Assembly (NCBI GenBank): GCA_910589415.1
Contig: OU342633.1
Location: 35,904,210-35,968,209, forward strand
Source: Malachius bipustulatus
Taxonomy: Eukaryota; Arthropoda; Insecta; Coleoptera; Melyridae
DNA: 64,000 nucleotides
Direction of reading: 5' to 3'
The notes beneath the pieces were generated by a model, which searched no databases, was not told where the DNA came from, and was given only the letters and a program-made list of their open reading frames with translations. Below are positions 12,090-22,844 of the stretch, in pieces. The first letter of the stretch is position 1. Each line of letters begins with the position of its first letter. The position numbers were made by a program, and so were the translations under genes.

Positions 12090-15000
12090 TCTTTATTTCT
12101 GCTGCATGCCCACAAAACAATGTGCTACTCGCACAACATTGCCTCACATAATACATACAAAAGAAATAGCGTTATGAGTCTACATACAGATATACACAAA
12201 ATTGTCACGACATGTCACTATGATCCAGGTATTCTCTCACACTATATGGTTCCAATTGAATCAGCATAGTCTTAATGCATTTTTTGAATTTTTTGGCTGT
12301 CAGGATTTCTTTATATTTTGTGGGTAGTTTATTGTATAGTTTTATGCAATTATAGTACGCACCTGTTTCTGTCAGTTTCAGGCTATGGATTGGGTAGTTC
12401 ATATCGCGTGTTCGCGTACCATAGTCATGGACCGCCTCCGCCCCCTCGAAAATATTCCTATTTCTGAAGAAGAACATTAGGCACTCATAGATATAGTTAG
12501 TTTAGTTATATAATGAGTGGGTCGATTAGTGACACCTCCACTGCGACCAAGCGGTCTATTGTGGCTAACACTCATAGATATACAGCGCAAACACTGTCAT
12601 GATTGTGTTCTGTCTGAAAACACCCCTGCATGACTCCCTGAAACCCATGTTGAACATTACCCGAACAATTCTTTTCTGTGAAACAAATACTCTCTGCATT
12701 TCGTTTGCACTCCCCCATGTGGTTATTCCATATCTTACCGCTCCTTCGAAATTGGCGAAGTATAGCACTCTGAGGCTTTGATGGTTCAGGTACTTTTTCA
12801 GAACCCTTGCGCTATAGCATATTTTATCGAGTTTTTTTGTTAATTGGTTGATATGGCACTCCCAGCTAAGGTGTTCATTTATATAGATGCCAAGAAATTT
12901 TGTGTTTTTAACTAAGTTTTGGGTGTCATTTCCCATTTTTATGGTACCAGGTGTCTCCAATTGTAATTGTTTTGTCCTGAATAGCATTAGACCAGTTTTT
13001 TCAGTATTTAAGAATAGCAAGTTTTTCATGTACCACTTCCGTGCATTTTCATATAATTTATTCGCTTTATTTATTAACTGTGGATATGTTTTTGCCCCAA
13101 CTAGGAGGCTATTGTCGTCTGCATATGTTGTTATACATTGATCGTCTTCGGTTATGATTTCATCCAGGTCGTTACAGAAAATAAGGAACAATATGGGACC
13201 AAGAATACTTCCTTGTGGTACACCTACATTGCTGTACAGCACTTCAGATTTCATTGTTTCGTTATTTATGGTTGCCTTTACCCTCTGTGGTCTATCCTGA
13301 AGATATCCTTTTATCCATTTTAGTATACTTCCCCGAATACCATACCGCTCCAACTTCACCAACAATATCTCATGGTCCAGGGAGTCATAGGCTTTCGACA
13401 GGTCCAAGAGTATTCCCATTGCAAGCTTTTTGTCTTCGACATAGTTGATGATGTTTTGGACAAACTGGAACAGTGCGGTTTGAGTTGATCTTCCTTTTAA
13501 AAATCCATGTTGGAAGGGGCTAAAACAGTTACATTCATGTAAGAAACCCAACACCTGGTCACATAGCGCTTTCTCAAATATTTTTGAAAAACTAGGGAGC
13601 AAACTGATGGGTCTATAGCTCTGGAATGTTTCGTGACTGCCTTTCTTATGTATAGGAATGATCAGTGACGATTTTAGTTGTTTCGGGAATGTACCATGTT
13701 CGAGTGAGTTGTTAATTATATGACATAATACCTCCTTTATCGCATCTACACTGTACTTCATGATGCTCGTGGGTATGTCATCATCTCCACTACTGTGTTT
13801 GTTTTTCAAGTCCTTGGCTATTTTCAAGATGTCATCGGGTACCAGTGTTCTGATGTGCATTGTTCTATTGTTTCTCATTATGTTACTGCCATCGGTCTTT
13901 TGTGTGGACCACTTTAGCCCTTCTATCATTTTGGGCACGAGGTTCAATAAATACTTATTGTAGTCATTTACTGTTTGCTTTGGATCACCCTGTATACTCA
14001 TTCTATTTTCTTTTTTTTTTCTTACCTGTCAGTTCATTGTGGATAGTCCACATACTTTTACTTTTATTGTCAGACTTTTCCAGAATGCTTTCATATGTCT
14101 CCTGTTTAGCTTTACACAGCAGCGCCTCATACTCTTTTTTTGTGACATTGTATAAATCTTTGAATTTGCCATCATTTTTATGCAGCACCATTAGTATGTC
14201 TAGATTTTTTTTGCAATCCGTTAGTTCTTTATTATCTGGAAACCCTGTTTTTTTTTTCTTTTTTGATATTAATGTAAGTGGAAAGCAGTGCCAGAAAATA
14301 TTTAAGTATGTATTCATAAACTCTGACCACTGCATATCCACATCTGATTTACAGCATTTATACACGCCCTCCCAGGTTTGCGCCTGCAATGTCCTCACTA
14401 ACTCTTGTTTGTTTGTAGTATTAAAAAATCTTTTAAAAAGGGGCTGTGTTTTAGGTTCATTGTGTATTTTGAAACTGATTTTTTGTGCCGAGTGGTCTGA
14501 GATATTCGTATTTAAGACATGTGAGTGGTACTCACCTTTAAAGTTTGTGAAAATATTATCTAGACAGCTTTTACATCTACTCGTAACCCTGGTGTATTCA
14601 TTAATGGTTCCATTTAGTGAGAAAGACTGCATCAATGACACTAGTCTCGTTCTGTGTACATTTTCGTCGTGCATTTCAATGTTTATATCTCCTGCTATGA
14701 ACACTGTGGTGCCTTCCCTGAAAATTCTAATTAATAAATCCTCCATTTTGTCAAAGAAAATGCCTAAATTAGCACCACTTGGTCTATACAGGCATATAAC
14801 AATGAAAGGTTTCTTATTTATTACACATTTTATACCCGTACATTCAAATTCACGTTTTAACGACACTTTTTCCAATTCTTGACACACAGTTGCTTGCACG
14901 TCATCACTAACATATATAGCTGCTCCTCCATGTTCACCCTGTTGTCTACAAAAACTTGACGCCAGGTGAAATCCTCGTATGCCGTAGCACTCAAGCTGAT

Positions 15001-18000
15001 CTTTTGATTTCCAGTGTTCTGTGAGACATAGAAATTTGCAGTTTTCCTGATCTTGTAGCATATATTCCAGTTTATCTCTACTGTTCCCTATAGATTGTAT
15101 GTTCTGGTGTATCAGGCAGTATTTAACAAAACTAGAGTGTCTTGCTCTTTGTTGTGTGTGTTTGGTTACCAGGTTGTTTTGGCTCATCATTTGGTTTCTT
15201 GTTACACTAAAAAAGACCCACCCTCTTGAAGAATGTTCCTATGTCTCGCGAAGTCAAACCTCTTTATACCCACACCAGTTGGCCACATGCTTGATGCGTA
15301 CATTTGATCCTTCTTTCCAAATGGTGCCGACACTACAAATCGTTTGAGTCTTCCCTGGTCTGAGGGTATTTCTTTCACATATATTTCATCACCTTTAAGT
15401 TCTGGTGTATCTTGTAAGTATTTTAGGATGCTTTCGCTTGTTGTGTCCTTTTGCACTCTGTACAGATATATCCAGACTTTCCGTTCTGCCCCCTTGAAAA
15501 CTGTTTCCGTCCGATTTGTTAAGTCGTTCGTTCCTATTTGTTTTTTTGGTCTCCATTTTCTTTTTCTTGTTACTGTTTTAAACTCTGTTTCATTACCCTG
15601 GCCTGACTCTCCATCCGATTCATAACTTCCCATATTTCTCACTTTTTGTTTGCCGCCATTATAGTGTTGTCCTTCTTGGTCATTTGAATTCACCTGAGTT
15701 CGGAGTATATCCTTGTATGATTCTTGTTGTGGGTTTATGTCTTGATTCAGCTCTATAATCTGCCTCATTTTTTGTCGTTGCAGTTGGATGGTATTGTCCA
15801 GATCATTATCTGTTTTTTTCAGCTGTATTGTTTCCAGTCCTGAACAGGCAGCAGTTAGCTGATTGTTGGTGGGCTTGTGTAGATTTTGCATCCCTTTGTT
15901 TCCATATGCATCAGTATGTTGTTTTTTCGATTTGGGATGATTTTCTTCATAATTTTTTTTTGTTTTTGTTCCTGTGTTTGCAGCTATCATGTTCTCTTCC
16001 ATTAATTTTGTATTCTCCCTTAGTAGTGTGTTGTTCTCTTGTAGAATTCTGTATTTTTCCTCCATTTCTGCTATTATTTTTTTCAGCAGCTCATTCTCCT
16101 CCAGTCTCTGCACTTTTGCCAGTTCTTCTATAACCACCTCTCTAGTACTCTGTAAAGTAACTGCCTCTTTCTGCTTATCATAATTTACCAGACATTGTCT
16201 ACAAAAAAACATAAGTTTTCTGCTTTTCAGTTGTAAAACCCTTATTTCTGTTGCTGAAATTCCTGCATTGTCTACACATTTCTCACAATACTTTGCCCCG
16301 CACTTATCGCACTGGAAAGTCTCTGCTTTGTCCTTCATACAGCTCATGCAGCCCATATTTCCTATAAGTTCTATTGCACTTTCTTGCCATGTACAGTTTT
16401 GTTTACTTCACATTGTTTATTTACACTTTTTTCAGATTAATTTTACAAAATTATTTCTCTTCAATTTAAATTCTTATCACTCACCACTGATTATTAAAAT
16501 CAGCAGTAGATAAAACCAAGCATTTACTTCTCTAGTTTCCATGCATTGAAAGTTCAATCCATCCACATAATATATCATCAACTGGGCCACCATATATCCC
16601 TACTTGAGGGCACACACCCTATCTACAATTTGATACCACTTTCACCTATTTTTGCGATTTAGAACAGCACTAAAACTGCACAAATCAGGGAGCAGAATAA
16701 AACCAACTATAATACAGTTAATCATAAAAGAATAAAAATAATAAGAATAAGAAGAACAATGATCATAACGTCCGTTCTTGTTCTACTCGTTCTAAAATAA
16801 TTTGTCAGTGTTCTATTATAATTTGTAACAATACACTTATTTACAAATATATACAGGATGTAGTGATGATATGCCAACTTTACTATTGATATACATTGAA
16901 ATGAGAGACAAATTTTTTGTTTTCAAACTGGTAATACTAACTTAATGGATGTTGAACATTCTAAAGCAAATTAAGTAAGGATTACCTCCATTAGGGATGA
17001 CATGGTGGGATAATTCGAGCAGATCGCTTCGGCTGTTTCTAACCTGGCCAAAGGGAAAGACGTCAGTTGTTGCCGCCAGAGGCGGCTCAAACCGTTCCCG
17101 TCTTTATCCACCTTGACAGTGTCTTTATTATCACCTGACATGTACCAGTTTGCTTGCGATTGTTTTTCTTGCTTCTCTAGCCTGAGATAAAAAAAATGTT
17201 ATAAACTGAGCATCACTAAACAATAAAACCTTACTTATACGGTAGCTGAGCGATAGACTTGCTGATCTGGGTAACAAATAAAGCGACATCCAGACTCGAC
17301 TCCAACATCCGATAACACATACCAAATAAAATCTGCATCTCTGTCAGAGCGTTCTCTATCTCCCTTCTTGAAACTCTCGTGACGCCCTTAAACTTCGAGG
17401 AGTCCGTCGTGTTCCGCTCGTCTGCCGCCGCCGTCGCCTCTTTCCTGAATTCATTGTTCTTCTGATTCTTGTGATACCTGAAGTACTTTTCCAGACCAAA
17501 CAGGACGAGCGTAATTCTCCTGTTTTCATATAGGGAACGGACCGTTTGAACGTGAACAATTAATGATTTATTCGACACTAGCTCGACGAACTCCTTACAC
17601 GGAATGATCAAAAGGACTTCTTCGGTTTCTTCATCGTGAGTTGACAGTGCAAGCCCATCACTGGAGATTGTTTCGGCCCTTCTAATCCAGGTGATGGTGT
17701 TTGGGGAATGATTCGAAGTAATCCTGTAGGATACTTCGACGTTCTCTAGTGATGTGCGGATGTCTCGGCCGAAATCTTGGCTTAGTATATTCTCGTCGAT
17801 TTGAGCTGTTATAAACTATTCAGTGGGGTTATTGTTTAATTATGGATAGGAATTAATTTGTGATACCTTCATTGCTTGATCCGGTTTCATATTTCTGGTG
17901 GCATTTTGTAGAGCTTGCTTCGCTGCTTTGGCCCGTTGAGCTTCCTCTTTCTTCTGTTGCCTCTCTTGAAGTTTCAACACCTTCCGGGCCTCTTTCTCTT

Positions 18001-18589
18001 CCTCCAATTTTCGCTTCTTCGTTTCGCGGTCTCGCTTATTTGCAAGGTGCTTTTTCTCCTTATCGATTGAGTCAGTCTGAGAATTGATAACTAAAATGAT
18101 TAAATTATGGCATTATTTCCCTTATGGCTATAGCTAGTTAGATGACTTGATTGTGAATTGAATAAACTGAAACCCTATGAATATAACTGCTTCATTTTAC
18201 TTACATCCCGTAGTGCTGGTGCTAGTGGTTTGACTTTGATCGCTTGGAGGTGAAGAACTGATATCGTAACTTGGAATAATGTCATATCTCTTTCGTGCTT
18301 CCTTTGGGGCATCCGGGGTAGCGTTGTCTTCGCTATCTGAGGAATCATCCAAATTGTACTGCGGTATGTTACTAGTACTACTGAATGTTGAGGTCTTGCT
18401 CTCTTTGCTACCAGACCCGACAATATTAGTTGGAGTTTTGCTCTCTAGGCTGCCACACCCGGAAGTATTATTGTCAGAGTATTTTTTCAGGATCCTGTCG
18501 ATGTCGTCCAACATTTTATAAGCGCTGTCGAAATCAGGATCGGTAATTTGTTTTGATTCTTCATCACTAGAACTGGAGACATCATTCAT
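11632..18589 (-). CDS. EME1: Crossover junction endonuclease EME1 (Mms4 family)
   Basis: Five minus-strand exons join in phase to 516 codons: 18205-18589, 17867-18090, 17235-17815, 16986-17181 and 11632-11796. EME1 is the non-catalytic partner of MUS81 in the nuclear structure-specific endonuclease that resolves recombination and replication intermediates. The first 130 residues are Ser/Asp-rich and disordered. Exon 2 is a Lys/Glu/Gln-rich coiled coil. Exons 3-4 carry the degenerate ERCC4 nuclease-like fold (SPNTITWIRRAE, then IPCKEFVEL, then VTQISKSIAQLPYK), and exons 4-5 the C-terminal helix-hairpin-helix part: GNGLSRLWRQQL, DIPIRRAAGPL and SVRKIGPELSKKI. All of these align to vertebrate EME1. 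The last intron (11797-16985, 5.2 kb) holds a full-length LINE in the same orientation, so the last 54 residues depend on splicing across it. Tail-to-tail with KANSL3. Confidence 0.9.
12055..12087. repeat. (AAT)n microsatellite, tail of the LINE
   Basis: About eleven AAT units. On the minus strand this is the (ATT)n tail directly after the LINE 3' UTR, as in LINE clades that end in a short tandem repeat instead of poly(A). Confidence 0.85.
12205..14001 (-). pseudogene. LINE ORF2 reverse transcriptase, interrupted
   Basis: The frame from 14001 to 12565 (478 codons) carries RT landmarks in order: LIIPIHKKGS, YRPISLLPSFSKIFEK, QHGFLKGRSTQTAL, LDLSKAYDSLDH, GVPQGSILGPILFLIF and the catalytic YADDNSLL box. 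It is out of frame with the upstream endonuclease by a shift in an A-rich run (14003-14020). At 12568-12496 a 73-bp insertion introduces an in-frame stop; the reading continues at 12477-12205 with a Lys-rich segment typical of the region after RT in these elements. So the ORF carries one frameshift and one stop-introducing insertion, and is presumably inactive. Confidence 0.85.
12496..12568. mobile_element. 73-bp insertion in LINE ORF2 with 14-bp target duplication
   Basis: CACTCATAGATATA is present on both sides (12482-12495 and 12569-12582). Removing the insert plus one duplicate leaves a continuous ORF2 frame, so this is a clean secondary insertion. The insert starts GTTAG and ends CTAA (or CTAAC with a 13-bp duplication). 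A 13-14 bp duplication fits target-primed insertion better than a DNA transposon. The source was not recognised, and no tRNA T-arm motif is present. Confidence 0.7.
14003..15190 (-). CDS. LINE ORF2 N-terminal endonuclease (APE type)
   Basis: A 395-codon frame begins 12 bp after the ORF1 stop. Conserved steps of the exonuclease-endonuclease-phosphatase fold are readable: HQNIQSIGNSRDKLE, LCLTEHW, GGAAIYVSD, ICLYRPSGAN, IAGDINIEM, then CLDNIFTNF and NISDHSAQ. This domain nicks target DNA to prime reverse transcription. The frame runs into a Lys-coding A-rich run and stops at 14003, where a single shift would connect it to the reverse transcriptase frame. Confidence 0.85.
   Translation of the reverse strand: MMSQNNLVTKHTQQRARHSSFVKYCLIHQNIQSIGNSRDKLEYMLQDQENCKFLCLTEHWKSKDQLECYGIRGFHLASSFCRQQGEHGGAAIYVSDDVQATVCQELEKVSLKREFECTGIKCVINKKPFIVICLYRPSGANLGIFFDKMEDLLIRIFREGTTVFIAGDINIEMHDENVHRTRLVSLMQSFSLNGTINEYTRVTSRCKSCLDNIFTNFKGEYHSHVLNTNISDHSAQKISFKIHNEPKTQPLFKRFFNTTNKQELVRTLQAQTWEGVYKCCKSDVDMQWSEFMNTYLNIFWHCFPLTLISKKKKKTGFPDNKELTDCKKNLDILMVLHKNDGKFKDLYNVTKKEYEALLCKAKQETYESILEKSDNKSKSMWTIHNELTGKKKKRK
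15202..16356 (-). CDS. LINE ORF1 protein with PHD-like zinc finger
   Basis: A 384-codon frame with no interruption. Residues 1-55 have a Cys-rich finger (CMSC, CDKCGAKYCEKC, FFCRQC spacing). Residues about 60-130 are a Glu/Lys/Leu-rich coiled coil. The middle is Gln/Asn-rich, and the C-terminal 100 residues (from about KVWIYLYRVQKD) look like an RRM-type nucleic-acid-binding domain. ORF1 proteins bind element RNA as a chaperone. It ends 12 bp before ORF2, as is usual in LINEs. Confidence 0.8.
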   Translation of the reverse strand: MGCMSCMKDKAETFQCDKCGAKYCEKCVDNAGISATEIRVLQLKSRKLMFFCRQCLVNYDKQKEAVTLQSTREVVIEELAKVQRLEENELLKKIIAEMEEKYRILQENNTLLRENTKLMEENMIAANTGTKTKKNYEENHPKSKKQHTDAYGNKGMQNLHKPTNNQLTAACSGLETIQLKKTDNDLDNTIQLQRQKMRQIIELNQDINPQQESYKDILRTQVNSNDQEGQHYNGGKQKVRNMGSYESDGESGQGNETEFKTVTRKRKWRPKKQIGTNDLTNRTETVFKGAERKVWIYLYRVQKDTTSESILKYLQDTPELKGDEIYVKEIPSDQGRLKRFVVSAPFGKKDQMYASSMWPTGVGIKRFDFARHRNILQEGGSFLV

Positions 18590-18979
18590 CTTGATTATTT
18601 GGAGTAAGAACTTGTTTTTTTAGCTCCAAAGAAAGTATGACACTTTTGAAACGTGGATTAATGTAAAAACAAATTAAAGTTGTATTGTTATTATTATTCT
18701 TTTAAATATTTTCGTTTTCTGCTTAGTTTTTGTTTTTTGTTTGTTTACAAATAAATAAACAGAAGAACTAAGAATAACTGTCAAAAATGTCAAAATCATA
18801 TAAACTTAGCACAACTGTCATTAGTCAATAATCGAGTAAAACCCTAATATACGCTCGTAATCTTTTACAGTGTTGGCGCATGCGGTTGATTAATTTGTAA
18901 TAAAACTGGCATGAACTTTTTAATTTTTCATAGCGAGTTGACTTTATTTTGATGACGAGAGCATTAATATTTTTATCTA

Positions 18980-19146
18980 TACATTAGTATGGAAATTGTG
19001 TACAGTAACTGACAGTACTAAAAAAGCAATTTCGGAGAAGCGGCAAGCGGAAAATTTTTCTCGCAACGAAAAATTCTGCTTGCCGCTTCTCTGAAATTTC
19101 TTTTTTGGAAATGTCAGTTACTGTACACAATTTCCGAACCGATGTA
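18980..19146. repeat. 167-bp hairpin element
   Basis: The arms are near-perfect inverted copies of about 78 bp around a 7-bp loop near 19063. Outer words are TGGAAATTGTGTACAGTAAC and its complement GTTACTGTACACAATTTCC; the inner part pairs GCGGCAAGCGGAAAATTTTT with GAAAAATTCTGCTTGCCGC. There is no coding capacity. It is probably a MITE; no target duplication was recognised. Confidence 0.75.
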
Positions 19147-19689
19147 TAGAAGTTAAATGTTTTTTCAAATTAAATTTCATTGGTTTCAATTACAAAATTC
19201 GTCAATAATATAATTTATGTGGTGGGAACACAACAATAAATTAAAGAAGAAAGCAATTAATAGCCATATCGTTTCAGTCGCGCCCACGCTGATGCTCACA
19301 GTAGGGCGGAACTTGCCCCTTCTCGCGCAGCTTCGACACACCCTGCTACGCGGCGAATTCTGTGAACCTCTCTCCCGTTCTGTTGACCTGGTACCGCTCT
19401 GCGTTTTTTCGGGAAAATTTCAGGCATAAAAGAGAGTTCAAGAACTAACTTTCAAGAATAGACTATACCAGGATGTCTAGAAACTAATCCTGATCGGGAT
19501 ATTCCAGAATAGAACATTTAAACTCCAGAAGTAATTCCGGAGTTAATTAGTTCTTGAAGCCCTTCTAGAAAGTCACCTAGACTACAATAAGTAGTGTTAG
19601 TGTGATTTTTTAATTAAAGTAAGCGATCAATAAAGTATTATAATTTATTAAATTGGCTTCCCAACTTATCGGCGAACCCACTTTAAGGC

Positions 19690-20163
19690 AAAATCGAAAA
19701 TAGTAATAATATTTTAGGCTAACTTGATTTTTTAACGGAAATGACATGAAAAACAATTAGACGGTCGGACGGTCGTCATAATAAAAACAAAAGTTGACTA
19801 TGAAAAAGCTATGATCCGTAATTGGCTTTGAAAATGTCAAATGGATTGATATTTATAGGCATCTGCTACCGCTGGTAGGTACCTAGGTCTATATCTCTCT
19901 GTTGATGGAGTTCTTCTGAATTCAGCTCTTGAATGACTAATTTAAGCTCTGAAAAAATAATTGAAATAAGAAATATTTCGATTTTTCAGTCTTTTCAGCT
20001 TATTTGGGCACCAACTTTATCCCAAATTTGATTTCAGATTCTTAATAAGTATAAAATTCTGTTCAAATTTTAGTAATTCAACTTAATAATCTACTTACAT
20101 AATGTAACTCTTAAAATAACTAAAATTATCATATAACTATGGTGGATTATTTATCACCCTGTA
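19690..20163. repeat. Decayed copy of the 4739-5483 foldback family
   Basis: It shares AAAAACAAAAGTTGACTATG, TTGGCTTTGAAAAT and ATTTCAGATTCTTAATAAG with the elements at 4739-5483 and 5878-6025, and ends in a CACCCTGTAT word near 20157 that resembles the TACAGGGTG termini of other foldbacks here. The arms are no longer clearly paired. Confidence 0.5.
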
Positions 20164-20386
20164 TATCAGCACCAGTAGGTAATACTAAATAATTAAAATC
20201 CATCCAAAATTATAACTTAATTAGCGCAACTCCCACATTCAAATCAAAGCCGAAAAATACCAGCATAAAAGTTATTACGACGAGGATACGAATACGCATT
20301 GCTCAGCAACCGCTACCTAAAGCGCGGGTCCCTATCTATTGATTACCACCTCCGCGTATAATAAGAATCCCGATCACAGCTCCAAG

Positions 20387-20428
20387 ATGCCTCGGTCTCT
20401 CCATCCGCCCATCAAGAAGACAACCTAA
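20387..20428 (+). other. Possible upstream ORF (13 codons) before the 20447 start
   Basis: An ATG at 20387 opens 13 codons and a TAA that closes 18 bp before the main ATG at 20447. If the transcript starts upstream of it, this uORF could lower translation of the main frame. The transcription start is not known. Confidence 0.35.
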
Positions 20429-20446
20429 GCCCGAGATCCCACGACC

Positions 20447-22844
20447 ATGGCGTCCACCACCGAAAGCATCCCCGGCGAGGCCATCGCACCCCTGGACGGG
20501 AGTGTCAGTGTCGAGAACAGCAATGGAAGCCAACTGACACCGGTGCTAACTGTTGCATGTCGGATTCTGCGGTCTCCATCACACGAGTCCGTCACCACCG
20601 ACTTGTCCCTTTTCTCGGTGTCCTCGGTTGCCTCTGATGGACAGGGAGGGAAGAGGCTGCTTGGTTTCGGGAGGTGCGAGCATAGGGGACATAGTCCCAA
20701 TCCTGATAGTGCCGCCTCTAATCGGTAAGTAAACAAATATGGTACCTAGCTTGATGTCTTGTATTTATTTTAATATATAGCAAAGCTTGCTAAATAAATA
20801 AATAAATAATTTATAAAAAATTAATTTATTCGGAGAAATTATTCAGTATTCTACTCTTATAGTATTTTTTTTAAGTCACGTAAGATAGGAACATCTACAT
20901 CTATAGCCTCTATCAGCTTTTGTTAGATATGTTTCCCTACATGCGCAATATGATATTAATGTTAGGTATTGTATGTTTTTTGCTGGAATTTAGATAAATA
21001 TTAGAAAGATTGATTGGTTGAAGTAATTTGATAAAAGATAAACTACTCGTTAGGTGCCCATCAATCAACTGCATGATCTGGATAGATAATATAAATCGTA
21101 TTTACGAAAATAAATAAAGAGACGATCGATTTCTATAGCTATAGGACTAGGAATGTAGTGAGCGTTATAATAGTAGATTGTCCTACAAGTTCAAAAAAGT
21201 GGTCGTTTCTAGCGAATCAAAAACGAACACAAAATTAGTGATTTTACTATTAGAGCGTGCATTGGTTTTTGGGTACCTATTATAAAACTGGATGAAAAGC
21301 TGATATTTTTTACATTCGTTTCAAAAATTGGAATTATTGCTAATATTCCAGTTATTTTTACAATGATCTTACTTTGGTAAACTTATCAGCTTATTTGAAC
21401 ATTTATTTTTTATTCAATAAAAAATGTTGAAGGCATGTTTGATGACGCTCCGTTATGTCGGCCGATTAATGATCTTTAGTGGAAATTAGGAATAACTTTG
21501 AGCGAGACGTCAAAGTCATTTTTAAATTACTGTAAGTTCCCCCTTGTTGTAGAGTCCCTAAAATGACCTGCTAATGTTAATTATATGAATGAATACACTA
21601 GTGTAGCTATTAATTATCAATTATTGCACTATTATTTTTGATTTTGTTGTTTTAATTATTAGTAATACTGCTCGAACTTCTAATCTCTTTTTTGATTATT
21701 TGAAGCATTAGAGCCTAGAGTCCCTATATCATTCTAAAGTCCCTAAACGTTAATGAGAAGGCTTTGCGAAAGAGTAATAATTGCAGGTACATTTTTTTGA
21801 ACAATTTTGAACCGTAAATTACTATACCTATACATACTACTGGTACTTATTGTATGACCACAGTAAATAAATATCCCCGGTATCCCAACAGGCATCCAGA
21901 TATTCCAGAAATCCTCTGGTTCGAGGAAGAGACTGAGCTGATCCGCAGCTGTGCAGCCCTGTCTCAAGCTGTAGGTCTACAAAAGAGCTTCAGTACAAGC
22001 GACATTAGCCAGCTTCCTTGCGTCGAAGATGGGTCACAGCAAGGGCTACAATCTCTCCGAAATGCTGTATCGGAAATCGCGCTCAACTCTCTACAACGGT
22101 CAGGGTTCCTACTAGAACATGCTCGATTGGATCATACATCCAGGTTGGTTTTAGCTGACCTGATATCTTAAGTAAATGACAGTTACTTATCTATCATTAT
22201 TATTACAGGTCTTGTTCGACATGGGTTGCTGTAGGTGATATAGCGTCCACTTCCCAGTTGCCGTCCCCTCATGGGGGCCAGTCAACTTCCACCACTCAAT
22301 GCAACGCACCCGCGCCTAACGCTGAGACCCCCCCGCCAGCCTTCACCGCTGTTGATTTTATACGCTCCGTTAATAAGAAGGTGCGTGCTCATTTTACTCT
22401 CCGTTTACGACCTAATTGTCATAAGAGTTAATCTTCCAGGTGAGACAAAATTATATCAGACGACGCCTCTTGACGACTTATAAAGCACTGGAACGCCTCT
22501 CGCAGAGCGAATTCAACCTAGATAGACTCGAAGTTAATCCTTCCTTAGCCGCGAACAGCGTGAACACCGAGAGTAACCCCAGTATGATAATAAGTACAGG
22601 ATCATCCAGGCTGTGCGTACCGGGCTCCAGTCCGCTCCCCAAGCCATCGACTCCGACCAACAGCACAAACGCCGCAATGCTTCGAGTGGCCAAGCAAAGG
22701 GCCAGCAAGAATCTACCTCTAACTATCAGGGATGTGGAGAGGGAACGAGGGAAACCTCTGAGCAAGTACGAGAGAAACATGATGATTTTCAATTGGCTTC
22801 ATACACTCGACGAATCGACCATGTTTGTCGAGGGTATTCAGTGA
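20447..22844 (+). CDS. Unrecognised four-exon gene, 368 residues
   Basis: Exons 20447-20724, 21892-22143, 22209-22380 and 22440-22844 join in phase to 368 codons, which is good evidence for a real gene. I do not recognise the family. The N-terminal exon is Ser-rich (TTDLSLFSVSSVASDGQGG). Exon 2 has an acidic segment, PEILWFEEETELIRSC, then Ser/Leu-rich helices. Exons 3-4 hold a basic helical block (FIRSVNKKVRQNYIRRRLL) followed by TYKALERLSQSEFNLDRLE. The C-terminus has RDVERERGKPLSKYERNMMI and then FNWLHTLDE. No signal peptide or membrane segment is seen, so it is probably an intracellular, partly disordered protein. The first intron is long (about 1.17 kb); the others are 59-65 bp. No paralogue lies nearby. 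Confidence 0.75.

Larger units (their letters stand above)
12055..16400 (-). mobile_element. Non-LTR retrotransposon (LINE) inside last EME1 intron
   Basis: On the minus strand the order is zinc-finger ORF1 (16356-15202), apurinic-type endonuclease (15190-14003), reverse transcriptase (14001-12565), a C-terminal piece (to 12205), a 3' UTR and a (TTA)n tail at 12087-12055. ORF1 with a PHD-like finger, an APE endonuclease and a microsatellite 3' tail fit the CR1/I/Jockey side of the LINE tree; the clade was not determined. The 5' boundary was not found; 16400 is only the approximate start of a 5' UTR. The copy looks fairly recent: three of four open frames are long, broken only by a homopolymer frameshift near 14003-14020 and a 73-bp insertion. 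Confidence 0.85.
18590..20386. other. Intergenic region between EME1 and the 20.4-kb gene
   Basis: This is the space between two divergent genes, so both promoters should lie here. No exon is supported. It holds a 167-bp hairpin (18980-19146) and a decayed foldback-family fragment (19690-20163). Between them, about 19200-19690, nothing was recognised. Confidence 0.5.

Noticed and set aside
12496..12568. 73-nt insert read as a tRNA
   Set aside because: Ends can pair over 7 bp with G-U pairs, but there is no TTC-type T-loop or recognisable anticodon arm.
13860..14882. 340-codon plus-strand frame inside the LINE
   Set aside because: It is antisense to the LINE endonuclease and is rich in Phe/Ser/Cys/Leu, as expected for the complement of Lys/Glu/Asn codons.
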